A stretch of DNA of 6,171 nucleotides, from contig CAMBQX010000104.1 in NCBI GenBank assembly GCA_945870085.1, positions 1 to 6,171 on the forward strand. The letters are read 5' to 3'. A model generated the notes under the pieces. The model made no database searches, was not told where the DNA came from, and saw only the letters and a program-made list of their open reading frames with translations. Both the position numbers and the translations under genes were made by a program. This DNA comes from Bifidobacterium breve. GTDB lineage: Bacteria; Actinomycetota; Actinomycetes; S36-B12. Position 1 is the first letter of the stretch, and every line of letters begins with the position of its first letter. Positions 1 through 4,597 of the stretch are shown piece by piece.

Positions 1-248
1 TCCTTGATAATCGCGTGGGCCGTACTTGCGGTGGTATGGCTTAAAGTCTCGGCCAGGCGGTGCCGGATGGCTGGCGCGTTGACCAATTTCATGCCCTCAT
101 ATTCGGTGATGCGCTGCCCTGGATTACGGCAGTAAACGGTGACTTCATAGCCCCGGGCAGCCAGGCGCTTGCCGATTTCTTCGACAGCGGTCTCAAACCC
201 GCCATGCTGGGCCGGCACCCCGCGCGTGCCCATCAATGCCACCTTCAC
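1..248 (-). CDS. Family 4 glycosyltransferase with DUF1972-type N-terminus (partial, 3' end outside window)
   Basis: The first 82 residues are visible; the rest lies beyond the left edge. The protein opens with a short beta strand (VKVALM), then GTRGVPAQHGGFET at residues 7-20, followed by a helix (AVEEIGKRL) and a strand (YEVTVYC). This GTRG-P-x-x-GGFET pattern is the signature of the DUF1972 N-terminal half of GT4 (GT-B fold) glycosyltransferases, which are often annotated as rhamnosyltransferases. They act in the cytoplasm on nucleotide-sugar donors. I chose the GTG at 246-248 because family members begin with a strand of the form MKIALIGTRG, and because a TACGCT box (minus strand, 255-260) lies six bases upstream, as expected for a leaderless mRNA. 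An ATG at 231-233 has a GAAGG upstream but would remove the first strand. The gene diverges from rmlC across 55 bases, which fits a rhamnose-glycan role. The acceptor and the exact sugar cannot be read from this fragment. Confidence 0.88.
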   Translation of the reverse strand, partial: MKVALMGTRGVPAQHGGFETAVEEIGKRLAARGYEVTVYCRNPGQRITEYEGMKLVNAPAIRHRLAETLSHTTASTAHAIIK

Positions 249-254
249 CCGCCC

Positions 255-260
255 AGCGTA
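255..260 (-). promoter_or_regulatory. Putative -10 box of the glycosyltransferase gene
   Basis: On the minus strand TACGCT matches the TANNNT core of actinobacterial -10 elements. It ends six bases before the GTG start, so transcription would begin at or next to the start codon and give a leaderless message. I see no good -35 hexamer at the usual distance. The call rests on spacing and on the same layout at two other genes here. Confidence 0.4.
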
Positions 261-290
261 CGTGGCACCGGGTTTGACCTGGTTCGCTGC

Positions 291-296
291 TAGCCT
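291..296 (+). promoter_or_regulatory. Putative -10 box of rmlC
   Basis: TAGCCT matches TANNNT and ends seven bases before the GTG at 304, again the leaderless layout. The TTGACC at 274-279 is only 11 bases upstream and too close to serve as its -35. A GGGAGG at 298-303 complicates the picture because it could act as a Shine-Dalgarno for a GTG at 310. Confidence 0.35.
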
Positions 297-303
297 CGGG
301 AGG

Positions 304-918
304 GTGCAGGTGCAACCGTTATCGATTGAGGGAGTCTGGGAGTTCACTCCCCTCTTACGCGCAGATGATCGCGGGGTCTTCCTCGAGGCTTTCAAGCAAA
401 GCACTTTCCTTGAGGCCGTCGGCCATGAATTCTCACTTCAACAGATGAATATCTCGGTCTCGAAAGCGGGCACCGTGCGCGGCATTCACTTCGCCGATGT
501 GCCCCCCGGGCAGGCGAAGTACGTGCAGTGTTTGGCCGGGCGCATTTTGGATGTGGTGATCGATATTCGAGTAGGTTCACCAAGTTTTGGTACTTGGGAT
601 GCCATCGAACTTGATGACGTCGAACGCAAGGGGCTCTATATCGCCGAGGGTCTCGGCCACGCATTTTGTGCGCTGTCGGATTCGGCAACGGTTGGTTACC
701 TCTGCTCCGAGCCATTTTCGCCAACCCGTGAGCATGGCATACACCCACTTGACCCGACCCTGAATCTGCCCTGGCCCGATGGGCAGAACTCCCTGCTCTC
801 GGCTAAGGACGCGGCCGCGCCATCACTCGCAGAGGCACTGGCCCGCGACCTATTGCCGAAATACGATGAGTGCAGCGCCTACTCTTCATTACTGCTTCAA
901 GGCAGATTAAATCCCTAA
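304..918 (+). CDS. rmlC: dTDP-4-dehydrorhamnose 3,5-epimerase (RmlC)
   Basis: This is a cytoplasmic cupin enzyme that epimerises C3 and C5 of dTDP-4-dehydro-6-deoxyglucose, the third step of dTDP-L-rhamnose synthesis. At 204 residues it has the usual family length. Recognisable parts are DDRGVFLEAF at 21-30, QQMNISVSKAGTVRGIHF at 46-63 with the general-base His62, PPGQAKYV with Lys72, LDVVIDIRVGSPSFG at 82-96, the second cupin segment around His119 (GHAFCALSD, where most members have HGF), Tyr132 (aligning with the catalytic acid Tyr of the Salmonella enzyme), and the conserved LSAKDAAAP at 165-173. I chose GTG 304 because the family usually begins M-x-V-x-x-L-x-I-x-G, which matches MQVQPLSIEG. 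GTG 310, spaced six bases from GGGAGG, is the alternative. Upstream in-frame extension as far as 169 would overlap the divergent glycosyltransferase and lacks family similarity. The other rml genes are not in this window. The C-terminal 20 residues are poorly conserved. Confidence 0.96.
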   Translation: MQVQPLSIEGVWEFTPLLRADDRGVFLEAFKQSTFLEAVGHEFSLQQMNISVSKAGTVRGIHFADVPPGQAKYVQCLAGRILDVVIDIRVGSPSFGTWDAIELDDVERKGLYIAEGLGHAFCALSDSATVGYLCSEPFSPTREHGIHPLDPTLNLPWPDGQNSLLSAKDAAAPSLAEALARDLLPKYDECSAYSSLLLQGRLNP

Positions 919-1113
919 TTCAGGTAGACGTTCCGGCGATCACCCACTCATAATCGCCGCTACTTCCGTTCTCAGCCACCGAAAGTTGCAGTGACCTGCT
1001 GGATCCGGATTACGCCGACGGGAACCGCATTGCTGGCTGGGCATGTGCTCGCGTACTCGCCAACAAGGTCGGCCCCAGCCGAGCGGTGACTAGGCGTTGC
1101 ATTGCATAGTGAA

Positions 1114-1130
1114 TACCAATTTGGTACCAT
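1114..1130 (+). promoter_or_regulatory. Antitoxin promoter -10 region with overlapping operator palindrome
   Basis: TACCAA-T-TTGGTA at 1114-1126 is a perfect inverted repeat with a single central base, and a third half-site (TACCA, 1125-1129) follows directly. TACCAT at 1125-1130 fits a TANNNT -10 box six bases before the GTG at 1137. TTGCAT at 1102-1107 lies 17 bases upstream of that box as a weak -35. Ribbon-helix-helix antitoxins normally repress their own operon by binding such palindromes, so this is the likely operator. Binding is inferred, not shown. Confidence 0.55.
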
Positions 1131-1136
1131 CTTGTC

Positions 1137-1373
1137 GTGAGTATTCAAATTGCTGTTCGACTTCCCGATCAATTGGTCAATTCGTTGGACGAATTAGTCA
1201 TTTCCGGAGCCGCCCGAAGCAGGGCTTCGGTTATTGAGCGGGCGTTACTGCGAGAGTTGCGTTTCCAGCGCATGTTGCAAGAAGTCGAGATCTTGAACTC
1301 AGGTATCGGCGCCGACGAGGATCTCGACTCCCTAGCTCGGTTGAGCAGTAACATTGTGTTGGAAGTGGATTAA
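1137..1373 (+). CDS. mazE: Ribbon-helix-helix antitoxin of a MazEF-type toxin-antitoxin pair
   Basis: This 78-residue protein should bind DNA as a dimer and neutralise the MazF toxin encoded next to it. Residues 3-9 (IQIAVRL) form the beta ribbon, followed by PDQLVNSLDELV (helix 1, 10-21), a turn at SGAARSR, and ASVIERALLREL (helix 2, 30-41): the classic ribbon-helix-helix layout with the R-L-P-D and S-R-A-x-V-I-x-R-A-L patterns seen in mycobacterial MazE-type antitoxins. The tail from about residue 46 is acidic (GADEDLDS) and probably wraps the toxin. No Shine-Dalgarno precedes the GTG, and a -10 box lies six bases upstream, so the message is probably leaderless. The TAA stop shares one base with the ATG of the toxin gene. 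It belongs to the RHH class rather than the AbrB-fold MazE of E. coli, so the symbol is functional rather than strictly homologous. Confidence 0.85.
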   Translation: MSIQIAVRLPDQLVNSLDELVISGAARSRASVIERALLRELRFQRMLQEVEILNSGIGADEDLDSLARLSSNIVLEVD

Positions 1374-1693
1374 TGCGTCCCATCCATATTGCACATCTGG
1401 ATAAGTCCAGACCTGTTGTCTTACTCACCCGGGAATTAGTGCGCAGATCCATGACAAATGTGACCGTCGCGCCAATAACCTCAACTATTAGAGGTTTGTA
1501 TTCCGAAGTTCGCGTCGGTAAGGAGAACAACCTCGAGGGTCCTGGGGTTATTTCATGCGACAACATTCAAACCATTCCGCGGGAGGCACTGGGTCGGCAG
1601 ATCGGTTGGTTGCTCGCGAAGCAGGAAACCGAATTGGGCGCTGCTATAAATCACGCTTTCGACCTCGAGATCACCACGGTCGAGAAGGGCTAG
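1373..1693 (+). CDS. mazF: MazF/PemK-type toxin endoribonuclease
   Basis: At 106 residues it has the normal MazF/PemK length. The family cuts single-stranded RNA at short sequence motifs in the cytoplasm and halts translation when the antitoxin is lost. Visible signatures are SRPVVLLTRE at 12-21 with Arg13-Pro14 (the loop that holds the catalytic Arg in characterised MazF proteins), VTVAPITSTIRGL at 30-42 with Thr36 in the position of the conserved catalytic Thr, SEVRVG, a central G-P-G-V-I-S-C-D-N-I-Q-T-I-P block at about 56-69, and LGRQIGWL at 73-80. Nothing suggests inactivation. The ATG overlaps the antitoxin TAA by one base (TAATG), and a GGAAG at 1361-1365 lies seven bases upstream, so translation is likely coupled. 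Its 3' end overlaps the tail of a minus-strand reading frame by 23 bases. The RNA target motif cannot be predicted from sequence. Confidence 0.93.
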   Translation: MRPIHIAHLDKSRPVVLLTRELVRRSMTNVTVAPITSTIRGLYSEVRVGKENNLEGPGVISCDNIQTIPREALGRQIGWLLAKQETELGAAINHAFDLEITTVEKG

Positions 1694-1892
1694 CGGCGGC
1701 TGCAAGTCCAAAGAGTGGAAGCATGATCAGCACGAAGATCCAGCATGCGACGGTCAGGGCAATTGGATCACCGATTATCAGCCAGGAGAAGTCGTGGATT
1801 AAAACGAATTCGCCAATTCCAAGAAGAAAAATGGTTCTTGACCACGACTCCCGCGAGCCCGCGGCGATCGGCCCGTCGGCCCCGAGGCTGAC
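1671..1892 (-). pseudogene. Start-less fragment of a membrane protein gene
   Basis: A minus-strand frame of 73 residues runs from just after a TAA (1893-1895) to a TGA at 1671-1673, with no ATG, GTG or TTG before the middle of the last hydrophobic segment. It reads like real protein: a charged lead (GSRESWSRT, residues 12-20), a first hydrophobic segment (about 21-40, interrupted by E-F and H-D-F), a short G-D-P turn, and a second strongly hydrophobic segment (about 44-66) ending in A/S/P/R-rich sequence. Two transmembrane helices with a short tail are plausible. The same frame upstream of the TAA (1896-1982) stays open for 29 codons and is rich in Lys and Arg, so a nonsense mutation or decay of a longer gene is one reading. 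A frameshift near the T-run around 1827-1831 is another. The fragment is convergent with mazF and overlaps it by 23 bases. I do not recognise the family, and chance cannot be excluded. Confidence 0.35.
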
Positions 1893-2021
1893 TTAAACGC
1901 CGCGCCTAGCCAACAAGTTAGCGGTCCGTTCGCGTTTTGCTATTGCTTTTTTACCGCTGCGGTGTTCCCTTTGCGTAGTGGCTCATCCGCGGGCCGCTAC
2001 CCCTTGGGGAAGGACAATTAA

Positions 2022-2183
2022 ATGCCTAGTGTGGAAGTTAGTGCCCCGGTTAGTTCGGTGGCCAGTGATCGGTTGGCCCTTGGTGTTAGATGCGTGAGCC
2101 CGGGTGCGGGCAGTGTCGGCGGCACCGTAAACCCCGCTTCCACCAATGTCCCGAAGTATTGCTTTGAGGGTAATCTCCAGTAG
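2022..2183 (+). CDS. Small ORF with good ribosome binding site (53 aa, hypothetical)
   Basis: The ATG at 2022 is preceded by GGGGAAGGA (2006-2014, seven bases away), the best Shine-Dalgarno in the window. The 53-residue product starts MPSVEVSAPVSSVASDRLAL, has two cysteines (24 and 47), a G/S/P/T-rich middle and ends in YCFEGNLQ. It has no signal peptide, membrane helix or motif that I recognise. Counting bases by codon position gives G at about 43%, 30% and 26% for positions one to three, which leans towards coding, while GC content at the three positions is nearly equal (about 60, 57 and 58%) and does not help. It stands alone between mazF and the convergent exoprotein gene and is followed by two hairpins, the second a good terminator. 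Self-complementary segments inside the ORF (2031-2037 with 2137-2143, 2041-2045 with 2121-2125, 2098-2102 with 2107-2111) allow the alternative that this is a structured RNA. I saw no clear promoter. Confidence 0.4.
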   Translation: MPSVEVSAPVSSVASDRLALGVRCVSPGAGSVGGTVNPASTNVPKYCFEGNLQ

Positions 2184-2191
2184 TGCTGTTA

Positions 2192-2207
2192 CCCACCGCT
2201 AGGTGGG
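2192..2207. terminator. Hairpin downstream of the small ORF
   Basis: CCCACC-GCTA-GGTGGG is a perfect six-pair stem with a four-base loop, starting eight bases after the small-ORF stop. It is followed by CTGTTTAAACCCTTTT on the plus strand, which is T-rich but not a clean tract. It probably works in tandem with the terminator just downstream, or could be part of a structured RNA. It is symmetric and could also slow minus-strand transcription. Confidence 0.45.
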
Positions 2208-2226
2208 CTGTTTAAACCCTTTTATC

Positions 2227-2262
2227 GACCCCAGATTGACATTGGTTTGGGGTCAGTTTTTT
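2227..2262 (+). terminator. Intrinsic (Rho-independent) terminator
   Basis: GACCCCA (2227-2233) pairs perfectly with TGGGGTC (2248-2254) across a 14-base loop that can extend the stem with weaker pairs. After two bases come six T (2257-2262). The T-tract lies only on the plus-strand side, so this ends a plus-strand transcript, most simply one carrying the small ORF at 2022-2183. The minus-strand exoprotein gene ends at 2300 and no T-tract serves it here, although the stem could still act from that side with Rho. Confidence 0.75.
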
Positions 2263-2299
2263 GCGGGGAAGAAACCAAACGGCCTCGGCGCTCTTGGAT

Positions 2300-4597
2300 T
2301 TACTGCGGCACTGGGACGCGCGACTCAAGGTTGACTCCGGGTACTTTATCGCGCATTATCGAAAAATTTGTGCTCGTCTTGATCGCACCTGACCACCAGG
2401 CGAGCGCCATCTGCGACAGCGCATACTCCTCTTTACCAAGTTTGTAGGTTTCTTCGCCGAGGCCCGGTGCGTAGATATGGCCGTCACTCCAACGCAATTG
2501 CAAAGCTCGCGTATCTCGGGCGTGGGCCGCGAGAAACTCACCGGCTTTGGTGTCAGCTGCTGCGAAGACATTTGCGAATCCATCTACGCCGGTAAACGTT
2601 GCCGGGCGGCGGACCCCCCAGCCCACCCCCATCGGGTAATAAATTTGCCCGAGGGGCTGGTACACCACACCGCCAGGTGCTGCATAAGGCGGTGACGGGA
2701 AGTTGACAACCGCTAAGGCGCGATACACGACGTCAGCATTCAAGAACACTGCACTCGGCACACTCTGTTTAGCGTTGCGCAGCAAGCTCGCTGCCCACCA
2801 AAGGTGCTGCACATTTTGGGTGTAGTCAGGGTTGACCTTCCCGTGGTTCGTGATGGTGCCGTCTTCATTGGCGTTAGTACCGGGCAAAGAATTTCGCAGG
2901 ATGACACCGTTGTAAATGCCGTTGGAAGTTAAATCACTCGGGCGAGCAAACGCGGCAATCGATAATGAAACTAAAGTTGCGCGCCAAGTGGGAACGCGTG
3001 GATCCTTCGGCATCATCGCCATTGCTAGAGCCGGGGCCATTAGATCCCATGAAACCTCATCGGCGCGTGAATCCCCCGGAGTTAACTCAACTCCAGCTCG
3101 ATTGCGGAAGTAGAACGGGCCGCGCGCCACTGAGTAATCGGCTTCAGCGGCCACCATTGAAGCCACATATGCGCGCTCCTGCGAACTCAAGTCACGCCAG
3201 AGCAGCCAACCGGCTTGCCCGGCTACCGTGGCCCACAATGCCGACTGAAAAGTATTACCCCAACCACCTGGTGAATTAACCCCATGCTGACAGGCCACGG
3301 TGCGGATCTGCCAACGCGCGTAACTTACTAATTCATTGCGGCTGATGCCATTAACTTTCTTCCAGTCACTTGTTGTCGCCATGATGGCCGCCGCTTGCGC
3401 CGAGTTTGCTACGCGACGGATTGATTCTTCATCTGTTGGGTAGCGATTAAGTGCGTCGTAGTAGGGCAATGAACTTAAGCCCTTAAGCCTCTTAGTCAGA
3501 TCGTTGACGATGACATAACGCAACCCGTCATTGACGGTGGCCTTGATCTCGGCCATGCCATCGATCTTCAAAGTTCCCTTGGCGGTAGCCGGGGCCACCA
3601 CGCGGCGAGCAATCTTGTAAGCCATCTTTTCTGAAGTAGAGGTAGCCGTAGGGCAGTGGCCGGGCAAAGTCGCTTGAGTGCCTACCAAAGCGGTCTGACC
3701 AGCGGCAAGTGGCACGTTGACGGTCGTTGATTGCTTAAGCTTGGTGGCACCGCCACTCAAGATCCACTGCGAGCGATCACGCACAACGCCAGGGGTATCA
3801 ATGCCATCGGCATTCCAGTCACCAACAATTGGCGTATCGGTTGGCAGCCCAAAAGGGAAAGTGAGAATCGCGGCATTAGCCTCGGGGACCATGGTGACGA
3901 CAACGTCATTGCTGACCTTCGGCGCTTTCTTTACGTTCGCGTAGCGCAGGATCCAACTACCGGCGCGGAAGACGCCAACGTCGTCGAGCCCATCGCCATC
4001 CCAATCACCAACCACCGGCAGATCTCCCGGCTCACCGAAAGTTTCATCAACAGTGGCACCGCCGGTAATTTGCCAATGCCACTGGCCGGCGCGGTAAACC
4101 CCGATATCGGCCCTGCGGTCACCGTTGATGTCGCCCACCACCGGAACATCACCTACCTGACCACCCCAGGAGGCTTTGGCCTCCCAGCCCGCGTTACTCA
4201 AGATGGTCGACGAGCTAAACCATTGACCGGCCTCGTAGCGACCCGGTGTCGCTAAGCCATCACCATCCCAATCGGCGAGCAGTGGCATGCCACCGGCCAC
4301 GGGAAAAGTGACCGCAGTACGGGCCACCGGGGTGCCAACGCCGCTGTAGATGATGAACGCCCCAGAGCCCAAGGCGGCCGCCGCCGGCACCGAGCGTGGC
4401 GTGGTGGGTTTGCCGTTTCCGCTACTTGAAACTCCGGCAATGGCGGGTAGCGCTGGTGCCTGGTCAATAAGCGGCAATGCTAACGGCCGCGCAGTTGCAT
4501 CTGGAGCTGCAGAAATCGGCGCCGCGGCAACGCCGGCGGAGGCCAAAAGGATTAACGCCAGCACCGCTGACGTAGGTCGATGAATCAGAGCGAACAC
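2300..4597 (-). CDS. Secreted protein with FG-GAP-like calcium repeats and a lyase-like helical domain
   Basis: Starting at GTG 4595-4597 the product has 765 residues. Residues 1-26 look like a signal peptide (basic IHRP, a hydrophobic A/L/I run, then GVAAAP), and a low-complexity A/P/S linker reaches about residue 78. Four repeats of the form P-V-V-G-D-W-D-G-D-G-x-D-x-x-G-V-x-R-x-G-x-W follow at about 104-127, 150-173, 192-215 and 255-278. Each carries a DxDGDG-type calcium loop (Asp109, 156, 198, 260), the last with N-A in place of D-G. Residues 325-740 are mostly helical with W/A-rich packing. The stretch PSDLTSNG at 553-560, EDGTITNHG at 578-586 and P-D-Y at 590-592 reminds me of actinobacterial heparinase II/III-like alpha/alpha-toroid proteins, where His and Tyr in this area do catalysis, but I see no separate C-terminal beta domain. 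A glycan-binding or glycan-cleaving role outside the cell is inference. The start overlaps the upstream membrane gene by 13 bases, so coupling is likely. GTG 4604-4606 is an alternative start. Confidence 0.8.
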   Translation of the reverse strand: MFALIHRPTSAVLALILLASAGVAAAPISAAPDATARPLALPLIDQAPALPAIAGVSSSGNGKPTTPRSVPAAAALGSGAFIIYSGVGTPVARTAVTFPVAGGMPLLADWDGDGLATPGRYEAGQWFSSSTILSNAGWEAKASWGGQVGDVPVVGDINGDRRADIGVYRAGQWHWQITGGATVDETFGEPGDLPVVGDWDGDGLDDVGVFRAGSWILRYANVKKAPKVSNDVVVTMVPEANAAILTFPFGLPTDTPIVGDWNADGIDTPGVVRDRSQWILSGGATKLKQSTTVNVPLAAGQTALVGTQATLPGHCPTATSTSEKMAYKIARRVVAPATAKGTLKIDGMAEIKATVNDGLRYVIVNDLTKRLKGLSSLPYYDALNRYPTDEESIRRVANSAQAAAIMATTSDWKKVNGISRNELVSYARWQIRTVACQHGVNSPGGWGNTFQSALWATVAGQAGWLLWRDLSSQERAYVASMVAAEADYSVARGPFYFRNRAGVELTPGDSRADEVSWDLMAPALAMAMMPKDPRVPTWRATLVSLSIAAFARPSDLTSNGIYNGVILRNSLPGTNANEDGTITNHGKVNPDYTQNVQHLWWAASLLRNAKQSVPSAVFLNADVVYRALAVVNFPSPPYAAPGGVVYQPLGQIYYPMGVGWGVRRPATFTGVDGFANVFAAADTKAGEFLAAHARDTRALQLRWSDGHIYAPGLGEETYKLGKEEYALSQMALAWWSGAIKTSTNFSIMRDKVPGVNLESRVPVPQ
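3762..4287 (-). repeat. Four FG-GAP/VCBS-like repeats encoded in the exoprotein gene
   Basis: The coding sequence holds four related units, each giving a strand-loop-strand unit around a D-W-D-G-D-G calcium loop and ending in G-V-x-R-x-G-x-W. The units are 42 to 63 residues apart, the largest gap being before the last one. They are diverged at the DNA level, so they are old duplications and not a recent tandem expansion. A fifth, degenerate unit (NVPLAAGQTALVGTQ, about residues 294-308) keeps the strand pattern but has lost the loop. Such repeats normally form blades of a beta-propeller. Confidence 0.7.

Noticed and set aside
274..279. TTGACC as the -35 box of rmlC
   Set aside because: Only 11 bases from the TAGCCT box, and no TANNNT lies at 16-18 bases from it.
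169..303. In-frame upstream extension of rmlC to the ATG at 169
   Set aside because: It would overlap the divergent glycosyltransferase start, has no similarity to RmlC, and the family N-terminus aligns at 304.
392..748. 118-residue minus-strand reading frame opposite rmlC
   Set aside because: The plus strand encodes a complete, unmistakable RmlC across the same bases.
935..958. GGCGAT/ATCGCC inverted repeat after rmlC as a terminator
   Set aside because: Six pairs around a 12-base loop with no T-tract following; too weak to call.
1851..1864. CCGCG-AGCC-CGCGG hairpin as the mazF terminator
   Set aside because: No T-tract follows; the T-run at 1947-1952 is too far away and has no strong stem before it.
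2006..2262. tmRNA, RNase P RNA, SRP RNA or tRNA in the spacer
   Set aside because: None of the conserved cores (T-loop GGTTCGA, GAGGAAAGTC, GGAAGG...AGCAG) is present.
3731..4255. 174-residue plus-strand reading frame inside the exoprotein gene
   Set aside because: It lies opposite the FG-GAP repeats, is a shadow of their biased composition, and shows no coherent domain.
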